Shown here: piece by piece, positions 6,358 to 12,421 of the stretch
Numbering within the stretch: position 1 is the first letter of the stretch
Layout of the letters: every line of letters starts with the position of its first letter
From: Candidatus Curtissbacteria bacterium RIFCSPHIGHO2_01_FULL_41_11
GTDB lineage: Bacteria; Patescibacteriota; Microgenomatia; Curtissbacterales; GWA2-41-24
Length of the DNA stretch: 13,319 nucleotides
Assembly: GCA_001776335.1 (NCBI GenBank)
Contig: MFAZ01000042.1
Span: forward strand, 1-13,319
Direction: 5' to 3'
Notes under the pieces: generated by a model
The model's database searches: none
The model's input: only the letters and a program-made list of their open reading frames with translations
Told to the model about the DNA's origin: nothing
Made by a program: the position numbers and the translations under genes

Positions 6358-7821
6358 CTATTTTTCTCTTTTACCTTTGGGCCTCAAGGTCGGGAAAAGA
6401 ATTACGTCAGAAATTGACGGGGAATTTGTCATAACCATAATCCATCTGTCGATTCCCGGACCAATACCTGAAGTTGGCGGCATGCCGTATTCCAACGCTT
6501 CCAAAAAGTCTTCGTCTATTACCTGAGCTTCGGGGTTGCCGGCTTTTTCCTTTTCTTTTTCGCGAATCCAGGCATCTCTTAATGCTTGGGGGTCGTTTTG
6601 CTCGGAGTAATTAGTCCCCATTTCCATTCCGGCAACATAAATATCAAAACTTTCAACAAATCTCGGGTCTTGGGCTTTTTTCTTTGCCAGTGGATAAAAA
6701 TCTGCAGGATAATCGTAAACAAAAGTTGGTTGGATTAATTCATAAGTGCACTTTTTTTCAAAAATTTCCAGAAGTATTTCACCGTCGGTCATAAAATCTT
6801 TTACCTCTACTCCAATTTTTTTCGCCAGTTTGGTAGCTTTTTCTAAAGTGTCGATTTGTTCTATCGCAACGCCGGTATGTTTTTTAAATAAATCCGCGAG
6901 CTTAATTCTTGGCCAAGGTCTTTTAAATTCAAGCTCATGATTTTGGTACTTAATTTTTGTAGTTTTAAAAACTTTTAGCGCAACGTACTCGAACATTTCT
7001 TCTATCAAGTCCATGTTGTCTTCATAATTTGCATATGCCCACATGGTTTCAAGCATTGTAAATTCGGGGTTATGGTTTTTGTCCATCCCCTCATTTCTGA
7101 AGGTATGCCCCATTTCGAAAACTTTTTCAAAACCACCGACTATCAGCCTTTTTAAATAAAGTTCGTTTGAAATTCTAAGATATAAATCGGTGTTTAGGGT
7201 GTTGTGGTGTGTTTTAAACGGTCTGGCCCTTGTGCCCCCGTAAAGATTTTGAAGAATAGGTTCTTCGACTTCGATGTATCCTTTAACTTCAATCAAAAAT
7301 TTCCTGATAGTGCTGGTGATTTTCGATCTTTTTTCGAAAGTTTTTTTTACCCCCTTGTTTACCAGGAGATCAAGATATCTTTTCCTGTTCCTTTGTTCGA
7401 CGTCTTTTAGGCCATACCATGTCGAGGGCAGGGGTTTTGTTGATTTTGCGAGAATTTTTAATTTTTCGACAAATATTGTTAATTCTCCGGCCTGAGTTTT
7501 TTTGACTTCTCCCTCTACTTCTAAAAAGTCACCGATATCCAGCAATGCGATGAGTTGAGAATTGAGATTTGAAAGTTGAGAGTTTGAGAAAAAGGCTTGG
7601 ATTTTGCCGGATTCGTCGACCAGGTCCATGAAACTGGACCCGCCGTGGCCTCTAACTGCCATGATACGGCCAGCGGTTGCGACTTTTTTGCCCAAAGATT
7701 TTTGCGACTGGGCGACAGTGTTTTTTTTGTCGCTTTTGGAAGGATAAGGATCAAGGCCTAATTTTTTAATTTTTTCGAGCTTTTCCAAGCGGATTTTTTC
7801 GAGCTTTTCGATTGGTTCCAT
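6358..7821 (-). CDS. lysS: Lysyl-tRNA synthetase, class II
   Basis: LysRS charges tRNA-Lys. The 487-residue protein has an N-terminal helix with an internal repeat (KLEKIRLEKLEKIKK), an OB-fold anticodon-binding domain (about 45-130, GRIMAVRGHGGSSFMDLVD), and a class II catalytic core. Motif 2 is HTFRNEGMDKNHNPEFTMLE (239-258); the motif 3 region is GMPPTSGIGPGIDRW (446-460), ending near ILFPTLRP. MEMGTNYSEQNDP (399-411) is also typical of LysRS. One OB-fold loop (about 78-92) is made of a repeated N-S-Q-L-x-x-L unit encoded by a 7-bp repeat. The ATG at 7821 coincides with the predicted transcription start, so the message may be leaderless. lysS heads a unit with two HD genes and serS. Confidence 0.97.
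   Translation of the reverse strand: MEPIEKLEKIRLEKLEKIKKLGLDPYPSKSDKKNTVAQSQKSLGKKVATAGRIMAVRGHGGSSFMDLVDESGKIQAFFSNSQLSNLNSQLIALLDIGDFLEVEGEVKKTQAGELTIFVEKLKILAKSTKPLPSTWYGLKDVEQRNRKRYLDLLVNKGVKKTFEKRSKITSTIRKFLIEVKGYIEVEEPILQNLYGGTRARPFKTHHNTLNTDLYLRISNELYLKRLIVGGFEKVFEMGHTFRNEGMDKNHNPEFTMLETMWAYANYEDNMDLIEEMFEYVALKVFKTTKIKYQNHELEFKRPWPRIKLADLFKKHTGVAIEQIDTLEKATKLAKKIGVEVKDFMTDGEILLEIFEKKCTYELIQPTFVYDYPADFYPLAKKKAQDPRFVESFDIYVAGMEMGTNYSEQNDPQALRDAWIREKEKEKAGNPEAQVIDEDFLEALEYGMPPTSGIGPGIDRWIMVMTNSPSISDVILFPTLRPKGKREK
7554..7589. repeat. 7-bp repeat inside lysS
   Basis: On the plus strand GTTGAGA, ATTGAGA, TTTGAAA and GTTGAGA follow one another in 7-bp phase, then G and TTTGAGA. Because 7 nt times 3 equals 7 codons, the stretch encodes an approximate heptad (NSQLSNL then NSQLIAL) in a loop of the LysRS OB-fold. 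The frame is kept. Confidence 0.65.
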
Positions 7822-7827
7822 GGCAAA

Positions 7828-7856
7828 AGTATAAGCAAGCTTGCGTCACTAGTCAA
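7828..7856 (-). promoter_or_regulatory. Promoter of lysS
   Basis: TTGACT (7856-7851) and TATACT (7833-7828) are separated by exactly 17 nt on the minus strand. Transcription would begin about 7 nt beyond the -10 box, that is at or next to the lysS ATG at 7821. The spacer contains the perfect palindrome GCAAGCTTGC (7835-7844), and a second CAAGCTTG lies upstream at 7874-7881; both are possible operator half-sites. Confidence 0.75.
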
Positions 7857-7921
7857 AGACTAATTCCTAAAGACAAGCTTGACATACTCGCAAGCGGGTC
7901 TATTGAGAAGAATTGTATTTA

Positions 7922-9376
7922 TCAATCAAGAGGGGTGTCTTCTAATACAAACGGATTTTTGAGCGGACTATAACCATAATTTGGATTTGACACAATTGCT
8001 TGAGCTATCTCAAACTCCTGTCTGGGGCTCGTCGGTTGAGAGAAAATAACTTCGAGAAGTTTTTTCTTTCCTTCTGTTCTGAGTTGCGTGGCAATTTGTC
8101 GATGCAATAAAAAGCCCATACCGTATGAGAGTAGATAGGGATTTCTCTCACCGTCTTTAGTTCTTTCATCGAGCTGCTTTGCAACCTCCTCTGCAGGTTC
8201 TGCCGGGAAAAATTCCTGTACATAATGCACTGCGCGGCGAAGATCAAATCGTTTGCCTTGTGATTTCGCACGGTTTGCTCTAATTTGTAGGTTATTATAG
8301 GCAAGTTGTCTGACACCTTCCAGTTCGAGCTCGAAAAGAGCATCTTCGGGTAACATCTGCAATAGTTCGGGTACAAAGTGGTGAAGTGTTTGGGCAATTC
8401 CTTCGCAAGCGACTTGTTCCGGAATGTGAAGAGAAGTGATACCTAATGCAGGAATCGTTTTACCCTCATCGATAGCTCTCTGCCATCCGTACATCTGTGC
8501 AACGTGACCGCCTACCTCATGCACAGACATGGCCCAAGCTTTGGCTTTAGTTAATTTATGGGCATGTCTCGGGTGCGTATTTACTCTGAGTCTAAAATCA
8601 TCTCTCTTACCGTCTGTCCAATTTATCCAATACTCATCTACGGAGTCTTGCGTCACTCTGTATGTGGGCTGGAAGTCCCTTCCCAAAAACCTTGATAGTG
8701 ATACGAGTAAGGTTTGGGAGTGTTCAGTTATCTCTCTTGTAAAATCGGCAGGCGACAAAGTTTTCGAACGGAACTTTTCGATGCTTGCCTTGTTCCAGTT
8801 TCCTGGAAAATGGATCTTTGCAGCTTCCAGCTGCGCTCTGATTACAGTTTCATCTATTTCCTGAGGAGTAAAGCCCTGGGTAATTTTAACCCGGTCTTCC
8901 CATGGTAACTTTATTCCAAGTTTTTCCTGGTAAAAGAGTATGTGGGCTGCAAGAGTGTCTTGAAGGAATCCTAACTGTAATGCGACTTTGGGATCATTGG
9001 GGACTTCCATTTCCCTTGAAATTCTATGCAAGACTTGAAGGTCGCGGATTATTTCCCGCCATTCAGGAACTGTTGGAGCAGATCTTGTAAATTTAAGAAA
9101 CCTGGAGTATCTTAGGTCCTCGGGAGCTAAGTCAAAGTCGATGGCATTTCTTCTTTTGCCCTCCATGGCATAGGTTGCTCGAATACTATCTACAACCTCG
9201 TCGGATAATTCAAGTATCGAAGGCTCAAATAGTCTTAGTTGGCCTTCCTGTCTAGTGGCTCTATCTCGGCCTATTAATCTCTGGCCCAATTCTTTGCCGA
9301 ATCCTTTCAACCTAGAAAAATGGTTGAGCCTAAAATCGTTTATTCCCCCGTTATTTTCAAGTCTATCAGTTGCCAT
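7922..9376 (-). CDS. Putative zinc metallopeptidase with HEVGGH motif
   Basis: A 484-residue, apparently cytosolic protein without signal peptide. The motif MSVHEVGGHVAQ (283-294) supplies an H-E-x-x-x-H zinc site, and EQVACEGIAQTLHH (320-333) holds Glu325, a likely third ligand about 39 residues downstream, as in gluzincin peptidases. The arrangement resembles DUF1704-type (tyrosine carboxypeptidase-like, with a Q-E-G-L-A motif) or DUF885-type peptidases, but I cannot assign a family with certainty. The N-terminal half is mostly helical and charged. The gene has its own promoter at 9408-9436 although it follows the M49 gene closely. The start at 9376 lacks a Shine-Dalgarno sequence. It ends with TGA followed immediately by TAA. 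Substrate unknown. Confidence 0.65.
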   Translation of the reverse strand: MATDRLENNGGINDFRLNHFSRLKGFGKELGQRLIGRDRATRQEGQLRLFEPSILELSDEVVDSIRATYAMEGKRRNAIDFDLAPEDLRYSRFLKFTRSAPTVPEWREIIRDLQVLHRISREMEVPNDPKVALQLGFLQDTLAAHILFYQEKLGIKLPWEDRVKITQGFTPQEIDETVIRAQLEAAKIHFPGNWNKASIEKFRSKTLSPADFTREITEHSQTLLVSLSRFLGRDFQPTYRVTQDSVDEYWINWTDGKRDDFRLRVNTHPRHAHKLTKAKAWAMSVHEVGGHVAQMYGWQRAIDEGKTIPALGITSLHIPEQVACEGIAQTLHHFVPELLQMLPEDALFELELEGVRQLAYNNLQIRANRAKSQGKRFDLRRAVHYVQEFFPAEPAEEVAKQLDERTKDGERNPYLLSYGMGFLLHRQIATQLRTEGKKKLLEVIFSQPTSPRQEFEIAQAIVSNPNYGYSPLKNPFVLEDTPLD

Positions 9377-9407
9377 TTATCTTGTTGTTGTTTAGAACAG
9401 AATTTGT

Positions 9408-9436
9408 ATTATATAAATTTAAGTAAACTTCTTCAA
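9408..9436 (-). promoter_or_regulatory. Promoter of the HEVGGH metallopeptidase gene
   Basis: TTGAAG (9436-9431) and a perfect TATAAT (9413-9408) are 17 nt apart on the minus strand. The -35 box lies within the last codons of the upstream M49 gene. The predicted leader is about 25 nt and has no clear ribosome binding site. Confidence 0.65.
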
Positions 9437-10774
9437 GTTCCCTCTGAATCGTTCGAATACCTCCAATGAAGCATATTCATCTACAAATTGCTTAGCATCT
9501 TCATATGTACCAACCGCCAAAATCCTTTCCAGGGCATCTGCCAGTTCAGTGATGGACACGAATAACTTTGTGAAGTTTGGCCATGAGAAACCTTGAGACC
9601 CACGAATCGCTCCATTGTCCAAAAAGTAATTTAAGGCAATTGCAAAACCTTTTGCATAGTGCAAAACTCCCGGCTCTTTGAGATATGAGATCCACCACGC
9701 GAAGGCTCTGGCAATAAACATCACAATTATTGATTCGAGTTCTTTTTGGCTGATGATGTTTTTAAGAAGAAGGGATCCACAAGCTCTTACGCCAAAAACA
9801 GAGGCAGCAATTTCATCAAAAACCGGGAAATATTCTTTCAATCTTGTTTCCGCATCCCTATATCTCAAAAGTGGATGAGAAATTTCATGCAGGTATGTGT
9901 TCCTTAACGAACCTGTTTTTAGAACAGAGGACGAATAACCCTGTTGAAATTTATCTTCAAATACTGCTTTAAATATTGGGAGGTGTTGTGTTTTGAATTT
10001 GTTGTCGAATGACTGCTTGAAAATAACTATTTCCGAACCGTGTTTTTCCATTAAATTTACATCATTTGGAAGATTGGAGCTGGTGAACATATATCTTGAG
10101 ATGAGACCGGAAAATATTAAAGTGTGATCCACTCTCACCTGAATTTTATTTAGGAATTCGACTTTTTCCGAAGGGGCAAGAACTTTTCTTCTGGCGGATA
10201 CGATATAGTCTTTGAAAGCTATTGCTTCTTTTGTCTGTTCTTCGTCCATGATTCCAATCCAAGATTGGTATGAGCATTTTGTAAAAAATAATTTATCATC
10301 ATAGCGTTCAATAGGACCTATTACGAAATTGATTTTGTAAGGTTTCATGGAAAGCCAGTAGATATCACTTGCTTCGTACTTTCCCTGAATAAGCGAATCT
10401 GCCTGCAAATAAAGACGGCTGGAAAATTCTTTATTGCCGGTTAACTTGGCTGCAGCTCTGATGGATTTTGCGATTTTTTCGAGTTGTTTTTTGTACTTGG
10501 CGTGGTAGGGTACTGCTTGGAGTTTATTATCTTTTCTCTCAATAATAGTGTACGGAGATAAAATCTCCGGATTTTTCTGGGATTCTTTTAGAATTTCTTC
10601 TTTCGTGGCGTCATGCGGATAAAAATTGGCTCCAGGCATTCTGGGATTTTCCTGAAGTTTATAAATTTCTGCGACTTCTTCTGCAGCCTGAATTAATTTA
10701 TCGACAACTTTTTTTTCGGAGGTTGTGAGATTTAACTTCCCCGGCGGGAAGCGTTGTACTGGAAAGTGGTTCAT
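9419..10774 (-). CDS. M49-like (dipeptidyl peptidase III family) zinc peptidase
   Basis: This 451-residue protein shows features I associate with peptidase family M49, zinc exopeptidases that remove dipeptides from peptide N-termini. In the N-terminal half it has ANFYPHDATKEE (49-60), SPYTIIER (73-80) and VIGPIERYDD (151-160). The zinc site is YLHEISHPLLRYRD (294-307), with His296, Glu297 and His300, and FDEIAASVFG (319-328) supplies a likely third ligand, Glu321. Classical M49 enzymes have a six-residue H-E-x-x-G-H; here it is the five-residue H-E-x-x-H. The protein is shorter than the roughly 550-740 of classical members. It starts 1 nt after the greA stop and must be co-transcribed with greA. 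No signal peptide is visible. Catalytic activity is inferred, not shown. Confidence 0.75.
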   Translation of the reverse strand: MNHFPVQRFPPGKLNLTTSEKKVVDKLIQAAEEVAEIYKLQENPRMPGANFYPHDATKEEILKESQKNPEILSPYTIIERKDNKLQAVPYHAKYKKQLEKIAKSIRAAAKLTGNKEFSSRLYLQADSLIQGKYEASDIYWLSMKPYKINFVIGPIERYDDKLFFTKCSYQSWIGIMDEEQTKEAIAFKDYIVSARRKVLAPSEKVEFLNKIQVRVDHTLIFSGLISRYMFTSSNLPNDVNLMEKHGSEIVIFKQSFDNKFKTQHLPIFKAVFEDKFQQGYSSSVLKTGSLRNTYLHEISHPLLRYRDAETRLKEYFPVFDEIAASVFGVRACGSLLLKNIISQKELESIIVMFIARAFAWWISYLKEPGVLHYAKGFAIALNYFLDNGAIRGSQGFSWPNFTKLFVSITELADALERILAVGTYEDAKQFVDEYASLEVFERFRGNLKKFT

Positions 10775-10775
10775 T

Positions 10776-11246
10776 TTACTTGATTTCCAATACTTTGAGT
10801 TTGCTCTTTACCGGACCAACTGCGACTTCAATCGTTTCGCCAGGTTTTAGTCCAAGAAGCGCCTGGCCGACCGGCGATTCATTACTAATTTTGTTTTTTG
10901 CAGGATCTGCTTCTACTGAACCAACGATAGCAAACTCATGAACTTCATCGTTCATTTGAACAACTATTGAGGAACCAATTACAACTATATCGCTTTTTTG
11001 AGCAGCCTGGATTATTTGTGCCCTGTTCAAAACTTCTTCAAGTAGATTTATTCGATGTTCCAGTAGCGCCTGTTCTTCTTTGGCGGCGTCGTATTCAGAA
11101 TTTTCTGCCAGATCGCCAAACTCGCGAGCCCTGTTGATGCGTTGAGCGATAGCCGGCCTTTTTTCCTTTACAAGAGATTCATATTCTTGCCTAAGTTCGG
11201 TCAGACCTTCACTTGTTAAAATAAATTTTTTGGACATTGATTGCAT
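10776..11246 (-). CDS. greA: Transcription elongation factor GreA
   Basis: GreA enters the secondary channel of RNA polymerase and stimulates cleavage of backtracked transcripts. The 156-residue protein has the N-terminal coiled coil with the acidic tip signature EFGDLAENSEYDAAKEEQ (42-59, including Asp45 and Glu48) and a C-terminal FKBP-like domain with SPVGQALLGLKPGETIEV (124-141). Length matches the family. Two ATGs are possible: 11246 (MQSMSKK) and 11237 (MSKKFIL, closer to the usual family start). Neither has a Shine-Dalgarno sequence, and I keep the longer form. The predicted leader is only about 13 nt. The M49 peptidase gene follows by 1 nt. Confidence 0.95.
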   Translation of the reverse strand: MQSMSKKFILTSEGLTELRQEYESLVKEKRPAIAQRINRAREFGDLAENSEYDAAKEEQALLEHRINLLEEVLNRAQIIQAAQKSDIVVIGSSIVVQMNDEVHEFAIVGSVEADPAKNKISNESPVGQALLGLKPGETIEVAVGPVKSKLKVLEIK

Positions 11247-11265
11247 ATTAAATTAAGCGTGGCTT

Positions 11266-11294
11266 ATTCTAGTGCAAAAAAGTGAAATGGTCAA
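11266..11294 (-). promoter_or_regulatory. Promoter of the greA-M49 unit
   Basis: TTGACC (11294-11289) and TAGAAT (11271-11266) are separated by 17 nt on the minus strand. The predicted start near 11259 lies 13 nt before the greA ATG. The -35 box and much of the spacer lie inside an inverted repeat (11281-11311). Confidence 0.65.
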
Positions 11295-11311
11295 GCCTTT
11301 TCCATTCCACT
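11281..11311 (-). promoter_or_regulatory. Inverted repeat overlapping the greA promoter
   Basis: AGTGAAATGG (11281-11290) and CCATTCCACT (11302-11311) form a 10-bp stem with one mismatch and an 11-nt loop. Read on the minus strand it is followed by six T, like an intrinsic terminator, yet it contains the -35 box of greA. It may stop antisense transcription coming from the right, or act as an operator. Confidence 0.5.
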
Positions 11312-11370
11312 AATTTTCTATTTATATACTTAGTTCAGGCACAAATTCTGTAATATTTATCACAAATGAC

Positions 11371-11399
11371 TTCACACATCTAGCTTGTTCTGATAGAAT
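11371..11399 (+). promoter_or_regulatory. Promoter of the tRNA-Glu unit
   Basis: TTCACA (11371-11376) and TAGAAT (11394-11399) are 17 nt apart on the plus strand, and TGA directly before the -10 box gives an extended TGN element. The predicted start near 11406 is upstream of the inverted repeat and both tRNA elements. It is divergent from the greA promoter. Confidence 0.65.
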
Positions 11400-11403
11400 T
11401 GGG

Positions 11404-11458
11404 CTTGCTCTCGGCTCTATTTCGAGCGTTAGCGAGAATCAGAGCTGTGAGAAGCAAG
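11404..11458 (+). other. Imperfect inverted repeat at the start of the tRNA transcript
   Basis: CTTGC, TCTC and GCTCT (11404-11418) pair with AGAGC, GAGA and GCAAG (11441-11458), giving about 14 bp interrupted by small bulges, around a 22-nt loop. It begins at the predicted transcription start and ends directly before the degenerate tRNA. It could be a leader hairpin or processing signal, or part of a structured RNA. Confidence 0.45.
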
Positions 11459-11528
11459 GCTCTATCGTCTAGTGGTTAGGACCCTCTTTCGCATAAAGCT
11501 TCAGAGGGCAAGCGCTTTTGTGATAGAC
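11459..11528 (+). pseudogene. Degenerate tRNA-Glu-like element
   Basis: The 5' part reads GGCTCTATCGTCTAGTGG and then TTAGGAC, a good match to the acceptor strand and D arm of tRNA-Glu and close to the intact tRNA-Glu at 11543. An anticodon-like stem follows (CCCTCT at 11482-11487 with AGAGGG at 11503-11508), but its loop has 15 nt instead of 7. Removing 12 nt that end in a duplicated TTC would leave a 7-nt loop with anticodon TTC. The T arm is missing: only 13 nt separate this stem from GATAGA, which pairs with the 5' TCTATC. It is most simply a tRNA-Glu(TTC) pseudogene. A retained structured tRNA mimic is the alternative. Confidence 0.55.
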
Positions 11529-11542
11529 ATACTATTTATACT

Positions 11543-11615
11543 GCCGCTTTCGTCTAGTGGCCCAGGACACAGCGTTCTCAACGCTGTAACACCGGTTCGA
11601 CTCCGGTAAGCGGCA
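11543..11615 (+). tRNA. tRNA-Glu (anticodon CTC)
   Basis: A complete cloverleaf is visible. The acceptor stem GCCGCTT/AAGCGGC has 7 bp. The D arm runs from GTC to GAC around TAGTGGCCCAG. The anticodon stem CAGCG/CGCTG encloses the loop TTCTCAA with anticodon CTC, which reads GAG. The T arm ACCGG-TTCGACT-CCGGT is perfect. The discriminator is A, and CCA is not encoded. The body matches bacterial tRNA-Glu (TCGTCTAGTGGCCCAGGACA). It is probably co-transcribed with the degenerate copy upstream and lies 36 nt before the downstream gene. Confidence 0.95.
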
Positions 11616-11651
11616 CTGCGTCAGAACTAAATTTTGGGATTGAAAAAAAAT

Positions 11652-12338
11652 ATGAAGATATCGGCCTGCATTCTTGCTTTTTTGCTGCTTTTTTATTCGA
11701 TAACTTCTGCTGTTTTTGGACAGATTAGTTATCATTTTCCTGAAGCTTCTGAGGGACAAATTAACGAAGCGGTTGCCAAAATAGTGCCTATCAGGTGGCT
11801 CCCGTCCCATCCCTTATACTTTTTAATACGGGTAAGGGAGACTTTTTCCAGGGCTTTGCAACCATCAAGCGCCAAGCGGGCCGGTTTTGATTTTGTGCTA
11901 TCGGGTAAAAGACTTAAGGAGGCTTATCTGCTTCTCGAAAATGGCGACTTGAAAAATACGGGGAAGTCGCTTAATAGATATTCTTCAAAGCTTGCAGACG
12001 TTGGCAAACAATTGGAAAAAGCCAGATCACAAAATCAGGATATTGCAGCACTTACTGCGGAGATGTCAGAGAGATTTAAAAATCATGAAGTTTTACTTTA
12101 TGCAATTTCCAAAAAATCCGTAGCTGGTGATTTAGATGAGGTTATTAATGCTTCCGGGGACAGTTTTGTCAACAGTATAATGGTTATAAATAACATTTTG
12201 CCGGGCGTAAAGGACAGGTATAAAACTATAACAAACGCGGAAAATATAGAAAGCAGTCAATCTGCCATGCCAACACCAAGTCCGCTTGGAACATTCCAAG
12301 CATCCCCTTCCGCAAGACCCAAGAGGATCATATATTAG
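11652..12338 (+). CDS. Secreted or membrane-anchored DUF5667-like protein
   Basis: A 228-residue protein from the ATG at 11652, beginning MKISACILAFLLLFYSITSA, a clear signal peptide or N-terminal anchor. An in-frame TTG at 11634 would add MGLKKN and a more basic n-region; neither start has a good ribosome site. The mature part has LPSHPLYFLIRVRETFSRAL followed by a helical stretch (about 75-120) with GKRLKEAYLLLENGD. The P-x-x-P-x-Y-F-L-x-R start with helical repeats resembles DUF5667 proteins, which I know mainly from Patescibacteria and which have no established function. The C-terminus is Pro/Ser/Thr-rich and probably disordered. It is the only plus-strand protein gene here and lies 36 nt after tRNA-Glu, from whose promoter it may be read. 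It converges with hppA. Confidence 0.65.
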   Translation: MKISACILAFLLLFYSITSAVFGQISYHFPEASEGQINEAVAKIVPIRWLPSHPLYFLIRVRETFSRALQPSSAKRAGFDFVLSGKRLKEAYLLLENGDLKNTGKSLNRYSSKLADVGKQLEKARSQNQDIAALTAEMSERFKNHEVLLYAISKKSVAGDLDEVINASGDSFVNSIMVINNILPGVKDRYKTITNAENIESSQSAMPTPSPLGTFQASPSARPKRIIY

Positions 12339-12344
12339 AGTGCA

Positions 12345-12421
12345 TAGAGATTAGAGATTAGTGATTAGTGATTAGTGATTAGTGATTAGTGATTAGTGAT
12401 TAGTGATTAGTGATTAGTGAC
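12345..12421. repeat. 7-bp tandem repeat (TAGTGAT), 11 units
   Basis: Eleven contiguous 7-bp units: two TAGAGAT, eight TAGTGAT and one TAGTGAC. They fill the gap between the convergent DUF5667-like gene and hppA and run into the first base of the hppA stop codon (12423-12421). No terminator hairpin is visible between the two genes. The near-perfect copies suggest recent expansion by slippage. Confidence 0.95.

Noticed and set aside
7860..7900. Plus-strand -35 box TTGACA near 7880 as a promoter, and a weak hairpin (GCTTG/CAAGC) as terminator of the peptidase gene.
   Set aside because: No -10 box follows at 16-18 nt and no plus-strand gene is present; the hairpin has only 5 bp and no T-run.
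8005..8397. 130-codon minus-strand open frame within the HEVGGH peptidase gene.
   Set aside because: It is an out-of-frame shadow of a longer gene with a recognisable zinc motif; no ribosome site or family features are visible.
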